Of a DNA stretch of 64,000 bases, positions 17,113 to 25,752 are shown piece by piece. Source of the stretch: Cyclobacteriaceae bacterium (GTDB lineage Bacteria; Bacteroidota; Bacteroidia; Cytophagales; Cyclobacteriaceae); contig JALSJD010000048.1 of the NCBI GenBank assembly GCA_026989535.1, positions 1 to 64,000 on the forward strand, given 5' to 3'. The notes under the pieces were generated by a model. The model ran no database searches, was not told the origin of the DNA, and saw only the letters and a program-made list of their open reading frames with translations. A program made the position numbers and the translations under genes. Within the stretch, counting starts at the first letter, position 1. Every line of letters begins with the position of its first letter.

Positions 17113-18364
17113 TTCACTTATTTTAATTGCTGGCCTATGGCTTTACAGCCAAAAAAGTATGGGGCAAAATGAAGCTCTACGCTTAAATGATTACCCCTTT
17201 TTAGCGCTGGATAAAAATCAGTTAACTTTTTATGGAGACACCACCCATTTTAATACCGTGTTCGAAAAACTCGATAGTATGGTATTTTTAGGAAGTGGCA
17301 AGCTTTCCATTTTACATATTGGTGGCTCGCACGTACAAGGGGGCACCTTGCAACGTACAATGCGCTCTAAGTTCGATCATTTAATGCCGGGTATCGGGGG
17401 CGAAAGAGGTTTCTTTTTCCCTTATATAATGGCACGTTCTAATATGCCTTCTGATTATCACGTAATATACTCAGGCAGCTGGAAAGGTTGCAGAAATGCA
17501 AAAAAGAATGCGGTCTGCACTTGGGGGGTGTCGGGTTATAATGCCACCACCACCGACAGCTCGGCTCATATTAAGCTGTATATGAGCGATTTGCAAAAGA
17601 AAAACTATCGTTTTAATAAAATAAGAATTTTCTATCAAATGGATGCTGATTCCTACCACACACAGCTCGATTCTATTTATGGCTCCGTATCCTCTACTAC
17701 CGATTCTTTAGGGCAGTTTATCGAATATAGTTTTGCCACCACCTTTGATACGCTCGCTTTTTCCTTGTTAAAAACCGATTCATTACAATCACATTTTACA
17801 CTACGAGGCATCCAATATATCACCAACGAATCAGGCATTACCTACCATAGCATTGGGGTAAACGGGGCAAGCGTTCCTGCTTATTTGCGGTCATACGATT
17901 TTGGCAAAGAAATTAAATTTCTAGCCCCCGACTTAGTCATTTTTGGCATTGGCATCAACGATGCTAATGGCCCAACAAGCAGGTTTAGCCAAACAAGTTT
18001 CGAAAATCATTACAGAGATTTAATAAAATGGTTTAAAGCGGCCAACCCTAAGGTGAATTTTATCTTTTTAACCAATAACGATAGTTATTACCGAAGGCGG
18101 TATCCCAATCAAAATGTGTTTAAGGTGGTTAAAGCAATGCAAAATTTGGCCAAAGAAAATAACGGGGCTGTGTGGAATTTGTTCGAAATTATGGGGGGCA
18201 TTGGCAGTGTTAAGTTGTGGGAAAAAACCGGCCTTGCCAAGTCCGATAAAGTGCATTTTACCACCAAAGGCTACCAATTGCAATCCGACTTGTTTTTTGA
18301 GGCTTTTCAAAACGCCTATGGTGCTTATATAAAAAGTACAACTAACCCTGTGCCCATTGATTGA
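17102..18364 (+). CDS. SGNH/GDSL-family protein 2 (envelope O-acylation operon)
   Basis: A 420-residue secreted protein; the ATG at 17102 gives a signal peptide ending near SMGQ, whereas a longer frame from 17030 would not. Block I reads LHIGGSHVQGG with S76, where the usual GDS aspartate is replaced by Gly. The segment FGIGINDANGP supplies the block III Gly-x-Asn-Asp, and D382/H385 lie in SDKVHFTTKG. It is related to the preceding SGNH protein (both end with VHFTTKG) but lacks its membrane anchor. It overlaps both neighbours (11 bp and 8 bp), so the four genes are surely one transcript. Confidence 0.8.
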   Translation: MKISSLILIAGLWLYSQKSMGQNEALRLNDYPFLALDKNQLTFYGDTTHFNTVFEKLDSMVFLGSGKLSILHIGGSHVQGGTLQRTMRSKFDHLMPGIGGERGFFFPYIMARSNMPSDYHVIYSGSWKGCRNAKKNAVCTWGVSGYNATTTDSSAHIKLYMSDLQKKNYRFNKIRIFYQMDADSYHTQLDSIYGSVSSTTDSLGQFIEYSFATTFDTLAFSLLKTDSLQSHFTLRGIQYITNESGITYHSIGVNGASVPAYLRSYDFGKEIKFLAPDLVIFGIGINDANGPTSRFSQTSFENHYRDLIKWFKAANPKVNFIFLTNNDSYYRRRYPNQNVFKVVKAMQNLAKENNGAVWNLFEIMGGIGSVKLWEKTGLAKSDKVHFTTKGYQLQSDLFFEAFQNAYGAYIKSTTNPVPID

Positions 18365-20015
18365 GCAGCTAAAGAACATATTGCTCTACGATGCAGAAAC
18401 GCCCCTCCTTTTTACGAGGCTTTATTTTTGGGCCTTCTTTGCCATTGTATTGGGAGTGTATTCTTTTATTTATAAAGATAAGGCACTCCGAAACGCCTAC
18501 TTATTTGCAGTCAGCCTCTTTTTCTATTATAAAACCAGTGGTTTTTTCGTTTCTATTTTGCTTGTTTCTACCCTCACCGATTTTATTATTGGCAAGCAAA
18601 TTTATGCAAGCAAGGCAGGGTTAAATAAAAAATTATGGCTATCGTTAAGCATATTTATCAACCTATTTATTCTAGTTTATTTTAAATATGCCTATTTTTT
18701 TACCGATGCATTTAATAATTTATTAGGCACCGATTACACACCCATTAATCATTTTGCATATTGGAGCAATTCTTTTTTTGGAACCCACTTTAGGTTCGAA
18801 AAAATTTTACTGCCTGTGGGCGTTTCGTTCTTTACCTTTCAAACCATCAGCTATTCGGTAGATGTATTTAGAGGACTCGTTAAACCCGTAAAAAACATCC
18901 TTGATTTTGGCTTTTTTGTTTCCTTTTTTCCGCAATTGGTGGCCGGGCCTATTGTGCGAGCGGCAGATTTTGTACCTCAGCTATATAAAAAATATACGCT
19001 TACCAAAGTAGCATTTGGCACGGCTCTATTTATGATTTTAAATGGGTTAATTAAAAAATTATTTTTGGCTGATTATATTGCTGTTAATTTTATAGATCGG
19101 GTATTTTCAAACCCATTGAGCTATACGGGTTTTGAAAATCTAATGGCTTTATACGGCTACTCTTTACAAGTATATGCCGATTTTTCGGGCTATACCGATA
19201 TTGCGATTGGCTTGGCATTATTAATGGGTTTTACACTGCCTAAAAACTTTAATTCGCCTTATAAAGCCAGTAGCACAGGGGAGTTTTGGAAACGATGGCA
19301 TATTTCCCTCTCCAGTTGGTTAAAAGATTACCTTTACATACCGATGGGTGGCAATAGGTCAGGTTCGGTGTTTAGCTATGTTAGCTTATTTGTTATTGTG
19401 TTTTTTATCTCGGTACTATCCGCCAATATTTGGGTGCCCGTAGCCATTGCAGCAGGAATGATTTCTGTGTATTTTATTGGCAAAGTGCTACCAGCTTTTA
19501 GGGAGTGGGTAAGCACCAATATTAACTTAATGATGACGATGCTGCTTGGCGGCCTTTGGCACGGAGCAAGCTGGAATTTTGTGGTGTGGGGAGGTCTGAA
19601 CGGTTTAGGAATCGTAGTGTTTAAATTATGGAATAAGGTGTCGCCTTGGGCGGATAAAGATAAATGGTATAACCGATTTATTGGTATCTTATTTACGTTC
19701 AATTTTATCACTTTTACGCGTATTTGGTTTCGCTCGTCTGATTTTGACATTGCGAGCCAAGTGCTAAGCCAAATAACTACTCATTTATCGTTTGGCGTAG
19801 CTTGGGAGGTGCTACAAGGGTACCAATGGGTATTTATAACTATGTTTATTGGGTATTTTATTCATTGGTTACCCACCAAGTTGAAAGAGGGGTACAAAAA
19901 CGTGTTTATTAAGTTGCCTTATGCGGTGCAAGTGGTAGTTACTTTTGTCATTACCTTTTTCTTGTACCAAGTACTTTCGTCTGATATGCAACCATTTATC
20001 TATTTTGCGTTTTAA
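18357..20015 (+). CDS. MBOAT family membrane-bound O-acyltransferase (AlgI-like)
   Basis: A 552-residue multi-pass protein of the MBOAT family, the type that moves acyl groups across the membrane for alginate, teichoic acid or peptidoglycan O-acetylation. Family hallmarks are GEFWKRWHISLSSWLKDYLY (with Arg-Trp-His) and the catalytic histidine H402 in GGLWHGASWNFVVWG, plus PVGVSFFTFQTISY and FFPQLVAGPI. It begins at a TTG (18357) overlapping SGNH protein 2 by 8 bp. With two extracytoplasmic SGNH proteins and a LysM protein it resembles PatA/PatB or AlgI/AlgJ/AlgX systems; peptidoglycan as acceptor is an inference from LysM. Confidence 0.9.
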   Translation: MIEQLKNILLYDAETPLLFTRLYFWAFFAIVLGVYSFIYKDKALRNAYLFAVSLFFYYKTSGFFVSILLVSTLTDFIIGKQIYASKAGLNKKLWLSLSIFINLFILVYFKYAYFFTDAFNNLLGTDYTPINHFAYWSNSFFGTHFRFEKILLPVGVSFFTFQTISYSVDVFRGLVKPVKNILDFGFFVSFFPQLVAGPIVRAADFVPQLYKKYTLTKVAFGTALFMILNGLIKKLFLADYIAVNFIDRVFSNPLSYTGFENLMALYGYSLQVYADFSGYTDIAIGLALLMGFTLPKNFNSPYKASSTGEFWKRWHISLSSWLKDYLYIPMGGNRSGSVFSYVSLFVIVFFISVLSANIWVPVAIAAGMISVYFIGKVLPAFREWVSTNINLMMTMLLGGLWHGASWNFVVWGGLNGLGIVVFKLWNKVSPWADKDKWYNRFIGILFTFNFITFTRIWFRSSDFDIASQVLSQITTHLSFGVAWEVLQGYQWVFITMFIGYFIHWLPTKLKEGYKNVFIKLPYAVQVVVTFVITFFLYQVLSSDMQPFIYFAF

Positions 20016-20130
20016 TTTGTTGGCTCTGCTACAAAACTGTTAGTTTAAAAATACCTTAATTGCACTCATAACATTATTAAAATGACAGTATCCAATACGG
20101 TACAGGCTTTGCTCGAATTTTGGCACTCAA

Positions 20131-20174
20131 CGTCCGCCAAATGGCGGACGCCTCTCCCGATGAGAAAATCGGGA
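20131..20174 (+). repeat. Two adjacent stem-loops
   Basis: Stem 1: arms CGTCCGCC and GGCGGACG with loop AAAT (20131-20150). Stem 2: arms TCCCGAT (20155-20161) and ATCGGGA (20168-20174). The TCCCGAT/ATCGGGA core recurs at 58319-58336, and CCGATAGCTATCGG occurs inside envC at 37331. It lies 116 bp past the MBOAT gene and could contribute to termination. Confidence 0.5.
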
Positions 20175-20282
20175 CAAGTTGTTCCAAAATCCTGTGCGAG
20201 CACTTGACTGTCAGATACTTGAAATGCTCATAACAAAGATTTATGAATTAATCAGGTTTGGCTTATGCCTAAAGGATTGTAG

Positions 20283-20318
20283 AATTAAGCCCAAAGGGCT
20301 ATCGCCCTGCGATTAAAA
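20283..20318 (+). repeat. Dispersed repeat with inverted partner at 32009
   Basis: The 36-bp sequence containing AAAGGGCTATCGCCCTGCGA matches the reverse complement of 32009-32044 in 32 of 36 positions. The core AGGGCTATCGCCCT is a small hairpin. No gene overlaps either copy. Confidence 0.6.
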
Positions 20319-20403
20319 ACCAAGGTCTTTTTTTACACTAGGTTAATAACTATCTTTAGCCCTATTAAAAACAACCTCTTTACACCTCTAAAAAACAACT
20401 ATA

Positions 20404-21360
20404 TTGGCAACTATTACTCCTACCCTCGATAAGCTCCTTGGTATTCAATACCCGGTTATTGTAGCACCTATGTTTTTAATTTCTAATACGGCTATGATTA
20501 AGGCTGCTCTGGATGCTGGTGTAACCGCAGCATTTCCTGCACTAAATTATAGAACCAACCAAGAATTAAGAGATGCCATTGCAGAAATTAAGGCGCATAG
20601 CGATAAACCTTTTGGTGTAAACCTTATTGTTAATAAATCGAACCCTAAGTATAAAACACAGCTAAAAACATTAATAGAGTTAAAGGTTGATTATATTATT
20701 ACCTCATTAGGTAGCCCCAGAGAAGTAATAGCCCAAGCGCATAAAGTAGGCATTAAAGTGTTTTGCGATGTGGTAGATTTAAAATTTGCCAAAAAGGTAG
20801 AAGACCTTGGAGCTGATGGAATTGTAGCAGTTAATAACCGAGCTGGAGGCCATTGTGGAGCCATATCGCCAAGCGATTTATTAAAAGAGTTGAAAGAACA
20901 CTGCTCCATCCCCATTATTTCGGCTGGGGGTGTTGCCAATAGTGGTGATATAAAAGATGCCTTAAGCTTGGGTGCTTCTGGTGTGCAGGTAGGCACCATT
21001 TTTATTGCCTGCGATGAAGCCCCCATTAGCCAAGGCTACAAACAAGCCATGGTTGATTATGGCGAAAAAGACATCATTTTATCCACAAAAATTTCAGGAA
21101 CAGCCATTACAGTAATTAATACCCCTTACGTACAACAAGTAGGCACCAAGAAAAACTTTTTAGAGTGGCTACTTAAAAAGAATAAATGGCTTAAAAAGTA
21201 TGTTAAAATGCTCATTATGTTTAGAGGGATGAGAAAAATTGAGAAAGCCGCTTTTAGTGCCACATATCAAAATGTATGGGTAGCAGGCCCAGCAATTGAA
21301 TCGGTAAAATCAATAAGGCCATTAAAAGAAATTATTGCAGACCTTGTAAGCGGTTTATAG
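20404..21360 (+). CDS. Nitronate monooxygenase / 2-nitropropane dioxygenase family FMN enzyme
   Basis: A 318-residue TIM-barrel flavoprotein. Family features are the N-terminal GIQYPVIVAPMFLISN, the FMN/active-site segment NNRAGGHCGAISPSD, the ISAGGVANSGDIKDALSLGA phosphate-binding region and GVQVGTIFIACDE. Members oxidise alkyl nitronates using O2; FabK-type enoyl reductases share the fold, so the substrate remains open. Translation appears to begin at a TTG (20404), as no in-frame ATG fits. It is flanked by long gene-free stretches and looks monocistronic. Confidence 0.85.
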   Translation: MATITPTLDKLLGIQYPVIVAPMFLISNTAMIKAALDAGVTAAFPALNYRTNQELRDAIAEIKAHSDKPFGVNLIVNKSNPKYKTQLKTLIELKVDYIITSLGSPREVIAQAHKVGIKVFCDVVDLKFAKKVEDLGADGIVAVNNRAGGHCGAISPSDLLKELKEHCSIPIISAGGVANSGDIKDALSLGASGVQVGTIFIACDEAPISQGYKQAMVDYGEKDIILSTKISGTAITVINTPYVQQVGTKKNFLEWLLKKNKWLKKYVKMLIMFRGMRKIEKAAFSATYQNVWVAGPAIESVKSIRPLKEIIADLVSGL

Positions 21361-21488
21361 CGTCCACTCAATTTAAATGTATAACAACCTATGCTATCAC
21401 TCCGTAAAAATTTGTTTTTTTAGCAAGTTTTGCCCGAAGACTGAAGTTTATGAAAAATGGTTAAAACCATTTGTGTAAATTATAAATT

Positions 21489-21524
21489 TAACATAGCCCA
21501 CGGTTTAAACCGTGGGCTATGTTA
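21489..21524. repeat. 36-bp perfect palindrome
   Basis: Arms TAACATAGCCCACGGTTT and AAACCGTGGGCTATGTTA meet without a loop. It lies 128 bp after the nitronate monooxygenase stop and could act as a bidirectional terminator-like hairpin, but no T-run follows, so a repeat-element origin is also likely. Confidence 0.7.
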
Positions 21525-21558
21525 GCCTAAACCACAAAAACCGTTTTAACGGTTTTAA

Positions 21559-21744
21559 CCTAAATTGAGCGATTCACTAAAGCGATAAGCACTAATGTGC
21601 TGATTTTAAAAGACCTGCAAAAATACTCGCAATCCGCCAACTGGCGGATTGCTGTGTTTTTTGTAAACTTTTAATTATCAGCCTCTTAGCACCAGCCAAA
21701 AGGCAGGCAGGCTTTCTCATCTCTACTGAATCGCTCAATCTAGG
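21559..21744. mobile_element. MITE-like element, 186 bp, 18-bp TIRs, TTTTAA flanks
   Basis: The left end CCTAAATTGAGCGATTCA (21559-21576) and right end TGAATCGCTCAATCTAGG (21727-21744) are inverted repeats matching in 17 of 18 positions. The hexamer TTTTAA directly repeats on both outer edges (21553-21558 and 21745-21750), as expected for a target-site duplication. Inside is a hairpin AATCCGCC-AACT-GGCGGATT (21631-21650) and no transposase gene. Solo end-like copies occur at 2320 and 34616. Confidence 0.6.
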
Positions 21745-22019
21745 TTTTAAATAAAACATTAAATTCATTCCATAAAATATATTATACAAGAGTCAGATTG
21801 TTGTTGTTTTTTGGTCTAACTATCGTCCGACCTTGATTACCTTGTTAAAAAAAACAACTGACTTTTGCTTGCAGCTACGCTGCGTTAGGCTTCACTCAAA
21901 CAATATTCAACGCTCCAACATTACAAGTTATTAACATTCTAATCGTATTCTAATCTGTTTTTGTAATAACAACTAACAAAAATTTACTATCTTAAATCTT
22001 AGACGCATAAAATCCTTCT

Positions 22020-23945
22020 ATGAATCAGAATTTAAGTGTGATATTAGCCGTTATTGGTTTTGGCGTTGTTGCGTTGTCAGCAGCTCAGCTAGCTGGTTAT
22101 TTTCGTAAAATTAAGCTGCCATTAATAACAGGGCTACTTGTTATTGGCATTTTAACTGGCCCTTTTATTCTTAATTTAATTCCGGTTAGTTCTATTATCC
22201 ACCTAGGCTTTATAAACGACATTGCGCTAGCGTACATTGCGTTTGCCGCTAGTGCTGAGTTATACCTCCGAGAGATGCGCAGCCGAATTGATAGCATCAA
22301 ATGGATGACCATTAGCCAGCTTGTAGTTACGTTTTTATTAAGTGGTGCGGCTGTATTTTTCCTTTCGGAGCAAATTCCATTTATGCGTGAGTTTTCAATA
22401 AGTTTGCGCATTGCAGCCTCCTCTCTCTTCGCTGTTATTTTTGTGGCTCGCTCTCCTGCTTCGGCCATTGCAGTAGTTAACGAAATGCGTGCCAAAGGAC
22501 CCTTTGTACAAACAGCCATTGGCGTTACCGTACTTAAAGATGTTTTTGTAATCCTCCTTTTTTCGCTTTGTTTAGAAGTATCAGTTGCCCTTTTTCAAGA
22601 CACCAAACTTAGCTTAAATTTTGCCGGAATTCTCCTATTAGAATTGGCAGCAAGTATTTTTGCTGGTTTTTTATTAGCTGGTTTTCTTACTAAAGTATTA
22701 CAAACTAATTGGAAACAAATACCCAAAGCGTGGCTCATTTTAGCAGGGGGCTACTTAATGTATGTGCTCCATCATTGGTTAAATGATTATACCTACGCTC
22801 TTTTTCAGCATAGTATTAGTATTGAACCTTTACTTGTATGCATTATCGCAAGTTTTTGGGTTACAAATTACAGTAAATACAGGGCAGAGTTTTTACGAAT
22901 TTTAGAACGTTCGGGCAAGTATATTTATGTTCCCTTTTTTCTTTTAGCTGGCGCCAGCTTACAATTAGATTTGCTTACAGATGTAGCAGGAATTGCATTT
23001 TTATTGTTTTTTGTTCGGTTGGTTTCACTAATGGTTGGAGGTTATATTGGAGGAGCCCTCTCGGGAGATTCTCCATTATTTAAACGATTGGCGTGGATGC
23101 CCTATGTAACACAAGCGGGCGTTGGGCTTGGGCTTGCTACCATAGTAACCAACAATTTTCCCGTATGGGGAGCACAGTTTTCTACCATTGTAATTGCCGT
23201 TATTGTTGTTAATCAAATTGTGGGTCCCCCTTTGTTTAAATGGGCTATTAATAAAGTAAAAGAAGGGCATACCAGAGCAGATACACCTGCCTTTGATGGA
23301 ATTAAAGATACTATTATTTTTGGTTTTGAACCTCAGTCTGTAGCATTAGCCAGGCAGTTACTAGAGGCTGGTTGGGAAGTTAAAATAATTACTTTAATTA
23401 AAGATGTTAATAAAGAGGAGTATAAAGATTTAGACATTTATTATGTGGAAGAGCTATCACTAGAAATGCTAAAGAAGTTAGATGCCAAACTTGCCGAAGC
23501 CATTGTGCTAATGCTTACCGATGAAGAAAATTTAATTTTATGCAATCTTATATACGAGCATATAGGAACCAGCGATGTGGTTGTACGCCTTAATCATAGG
23601 TATAATTTTAATAGATTTCATGAGCTGGGAGCTTTAATTGTAGATCCCTCAACCGCTATCGTTTCATTACTCGATCACTTTGTGCGTTCACCTCAAGCTG
23701 CCTCTTTATTATTAGGTATGCAAAAAGGCCAGGATACCTCTGACATACAAGTGCTAAACCCAGATATTCAAGGTTTGCTTATTCGTAATTTGCGCCTGCC
23801 AGCAGATGTAATCATTCTATCTGTAAAAAGAAGGGGCAACTTAATTATATCGCATGGTTACACCCGATTACGTGCAGGCGATACGCTCACAATGGTGGGC
23901 TCTAAAAAGAGCTTGGCGGAGGTTTCTCTTAAATTTGGATATTAG
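22020..23945 (+). CDS. CPA2-family monovalent cation:proton antiporter with TrkA/RCK domains
   Basis: A 641-residue protein. Residues ~1-395 form a hydrophobic antiporter domain with about a dozen helices (for example YFRKIKLPLITGLLVIGI and a cytoplasmic VARSPASAIAVVNEMRA segment typical of the CPA2 ion path). Residues ~420-540 are a TrkA-N/RCK-N domain (DTIIFGFEPQSVALARQLL), whose Gly-rich loop is reduced relative to GxGxxG. Residues ~565-641 are a TrkA-C domain. KefB/KefC-like K+/H+ exchange regulated by a cytosolic ligand is the likely role. The gene is isolated. Confidence 0.88.
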   Translation: MNQNLSVILAVIGFGVVALSAAQLAGYFRKIKLPLITGLLVIGILTGPFILNLIPVSSIIHLGFINDIALAYIAFAASAELYLREMRSRIDSIKWMTISQLVVTFLLSGAAVFFLSEQIPFMREFSISLRIAASSLFAVIFVARSPASAIAVVNEMRAKGPFVQTAIGVTVLKDVFVILLFSLCLEVSVALFQDTKLSLNFAGILLLELAASIFAGFLLAGFLTKVLQTNWKQIPKAWLILAGGYLMYVLHHWLNDYTYALFQHSISIEPLLVCIIASFWVTNYSKYRAEFLRILERSGKYIYVPFFLLAGASLQLDLLTDVAGIAFLLFFVRLVSLMVGGYIGGALSGDSPLFKRLAWMPYVTQAGVGLGLATIVTNNFPVWGAQFSTIVIAVIVVNQIVGPPLFKWAINKVKEGHTRADTPAFDGIKDTIIFGFEPQSVALARQLLEAGWEVKIITLIKDVNKEEYKDLDIYYVEELSLEMLKKLDAKLAEAIVLMLTDEENLILCNLIYEHIGTSDVVVRLNHRYNFNRFHELGALIVDPSTAIVSLLDHFVRSPQAASLLLGMQKGQDTSDIQVLNPDIQGLLIRNLRLPADVIILSVKRRGNLIISHGYTRLRAGDTLTMVGSKKSLAEVSLKFGY

Positions 23946-24052
23946 AGCATTATTACAAGCGTGGTGAAGCAATTTGTTTGTTATATGTTTGTCTATAAAC
24001 TCCAATAAACAATATTCAAAAATCAACTAAATCTCAATAACCTAATTTTTTT

Positions 24053-24060
24053 TATCTTTG
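24053..24060 (+). promoter_or_regulatory. Candidate -7 box (TATCTTTG)
   Basis: TATCTTTG fits the Bacteroidota -7 consensus TAnnTTTG and precedes the NUMOD4/HNH-like gene start by 36 nt. No good -33 TTG was seen at the usual ~20-bp spacing, so confidence is low. Confidence 0.35.
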
Positions 24061-24096
24061 TTTTACTGTAATAAATAAAGAGACCGAATAATAGGG

Positions 24097-24879
24097 ATGG
24101 ATGAAATAATAATTAATAGTGAAAAATGCCGTGTGATAAAAGGTTTTGAAAGATACCATATAAGTGAATCAGGACGAATATACAGAACTGAAACAGGCAA
24201 AAAAAGGTCTTGGAGGACAAAGGGGAGGGTATTTATAAACGAAACTAAAATTCATTTTAGAATTCAAAATGATAAACTTCGGCAAGGGTTTGCGAGTTTA
24301 ACTGATACAGAAGGAAAATTACATAATGTAGCAGCAGCTCCATTAGTTGCCATTGCTTTTGGAGTGCTTTTGGAAAAGCTAAACAAGAAAAAACAAGCGA
24401 TTGATTATAGGGACGGGAATAAGAGAAATTTACATTATTCTAATTTGTTTGTTGCAAAAAACACACACACAAATAATAAATTGGATAGTAGAGATGTAAA
24501 GCATATAAAGAAGCAGATTAAGTTAGGGGTTCCACTAAGAAGAATAGCTTGGGTTTTTGGGGTTTCCGAAATGCAAATTAATAGAATTAAAACTGGGGAA
24601 AATTGGGGAAATGGTAAAAGAAAAATAAAGGCCCCCGTAGCACCGTTTGAAATTAAAGATGGTAGAATAAGAAAATATATTGCAACCTTTGATAAAAAGA
24701 AAACAGTAATAAGAATAAAAAAACCATTTATCATTAAACGAAATCCAGATAAATCCACTGATAACTTAATTGTAGGGATTGTTAATGGATATAAATTATC
24801 ATTAAAACACACGAACATAACTAGTGCTAAACGTATTATTGAAAAGTTAAATAACTATTTCTTTGATTTAAAAACATAA
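24097..24879 (+). CDS. NUMOD4/HNH-endonuclease-like protein with catalytic His replaced
   Basis: A 260-residue, very Lys-rich protein encoded by strikingly A-rich DNA. The N-terminus KGFERYHISESGRIYR fits a NUMOD4 DNA-binding motif of homing-type HNH endonucleases. The segment AIDYRDGNKRNLHYSNLFV aligns with the HNH core (usually DHIDGNxxNN...NL), but the first catalytic His is Tyr. A helix-turn-helix follows (LRRIAWVFGVSEMQINRIKT, ~147-166), then ~95 residues I cannot place. It is probably a horizontally acquired, single-gene element that may bind but not cut DNA. Confidence 0.68.
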   Translation: MDEIIINSEKCRVIKGFERYHISESGRIYRTETGKKRSWRTKGRVFINETKIHFRIQNDKLRQGFASLTDTEGKLHNVAAAPLVAIAFGVLLEKLNKKKQAIDYRDGNKRNLHYSNLFVAKNTHTNNKLDSRDVKHIKKQIKLGVPLRRIAWVFGVSEMQINRIKTGENWGNGKRKIKAPVAPFEIKDGRIRKYIATFDKKKTVIRIKKPFIIKRNPDKSTDNLIVGIVNGYKLSLKHTNITSAKRIIEKLNNYFFDLKT

Positions 24880-25016
24880 ACAAATACACTGCTACATTCG
24901 CTCAAACAGCATAAGGGGCTAGTGCTAAACTGTAAATTCGTGGTTTTAGATTTTCCTACGCGGCTTAGTGTGCCGTTAGAGTCAATAAGCACTATGCATT
25001 AGCAAACCTAAACACG

Positions 25017-25034
25017 AAACCGTTAAAACGGTTT
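25017..25034. repeat. Small hairpin before hisIE
   Basis: Arms AAACCGTT and AACGGTTT flank AA. The same arms flank TT at 21538-21555. The hairpin ends 12 nt before the hisIE start, where it could affect translation; this is unproven. Confidence 0.45.
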
Positions 25035-25046
25035 TCAAAATAAATT

Positions 25047-25643
25047 ATGAACATAAATTACGACAAAACCACAGGTCTAGTGCCTGCCATTATCCAAGAT
25101 TATTACACTCATAAAGTATTGATGTTGGGCTATATGAACGAGGAAGCATTTACCCGCACCCAAGAACTTGGCAAAGTTACTTTTTTTAGTCGCTCGCGTA
25201 AAAGGTTATGGACAAAGGGCGAAACGAGCGGCAATTTTTTATGGGTGAAAGAAATAAAAAATGACTGCGATAGTGATTCTTTATTAATTAAGGCGACCCC
25301 TGTTGGCCCAGTTTGCCACACCGGTGCAGATACGTGTTGGAACGAAGAGAACAAATCCAACCTCCAATTTTTAAGTACGCTGGAAAACATCATAGAAAGC
25401 CGCAAAAAGAACCCAACAGACACCTCTTACACATCCTTATTATTTAAAAAAGGCATTAATAAAGTAGCCCAAAAAGTAGGGGAAGAAGCGGTAGAGTTAG
25501 TAATTGAAGCCAAGGATAATGATAAGAACTTATTTTTAAACGAAGCCGCTGATTTACTTTACCACTATCTAATCTTATTGCAAGCCAAAGAATATAATCT
25601 AAATGAGGTGATTAAGGTGCTAGAAGAAAGGCATAATAAGTAA
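25047..25643 (+). CDS. hisIE: Bifunctional phosphoribosyl-AMP cyclohydrolase / phosphoribosyl-ATP pyrophosphatase
   Basis: A 198-residue fusion catalysing steps 2 and 3 of histidine synthesis. The HisI half (1-~110) shows MLGYMNEEAF, TFFSRSRKRLWTKGETSGN, the metal-binding DCDSD and GPVCHTGADTCW. The HisE half (~115-198) shows INKVAQKVGEEAVELVIEAK and the helical EAADLLYHYLILL. Order and length match standard HisIE. No other his gene is present in the window, so it is either a lone gene or separated from the rest of the pathway. Confidence 0.96.
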   Translation: MNINYDKTTGLVPAIIQDYYTHKVLMLGYMNEEAFTRTQELGKVTFFSRSRKRLWTKGETSGNFLWVKEIKNDCDSDSLLIKATPVGPVCHTGADTCWNEENKSNLQFLSTLENIIESRKKNPTDTSYTSLLFKKGINKVAQKVGEEAVELVIEAKDNDKNLFLNEAADLLYHYLILLQAKEYNLNEVIKVLEERHNK

Positions 25644-25752
25644 GCCAAGCTTTCCTGTATTCAAAAATGCAGTTTGCAAACGGATGCCTCGCAGGGGATC
25701 TTGGTTTATAAAACGGTTGCTTGCAAGCTAGAATAATACCCATGTAAAATCT

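Larger units (their letters stand above)
20016..20403. other. Gene-free spacer with hairpins
   Basis: No coding region is visible. The stretch carries a stem CGTCCGCC/GGCGGACG (20131-20150), a TCCCGAT/ATCGGGA stem-loop (20155-20174) and a 36-bp repeat at 20283-20318. A TATCTTTA box near 20350 lies shortly before the nitronate monooxygenase gene. Confidence 0.6.
21361..22019. other. Repeat-rich gene-free spacer
   Basis: This 659-bp gap has no credible gene. It contains a 36-bp perfect palindrome, an AAACCGTT/AACGGTTT hairpin (21538-21555) that recurs before hisIE, and a 186-bp MITE-like element. After 21745 I see nothing specific except the presumed promoter region of the antiporter gene. Confidence 0.7.
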
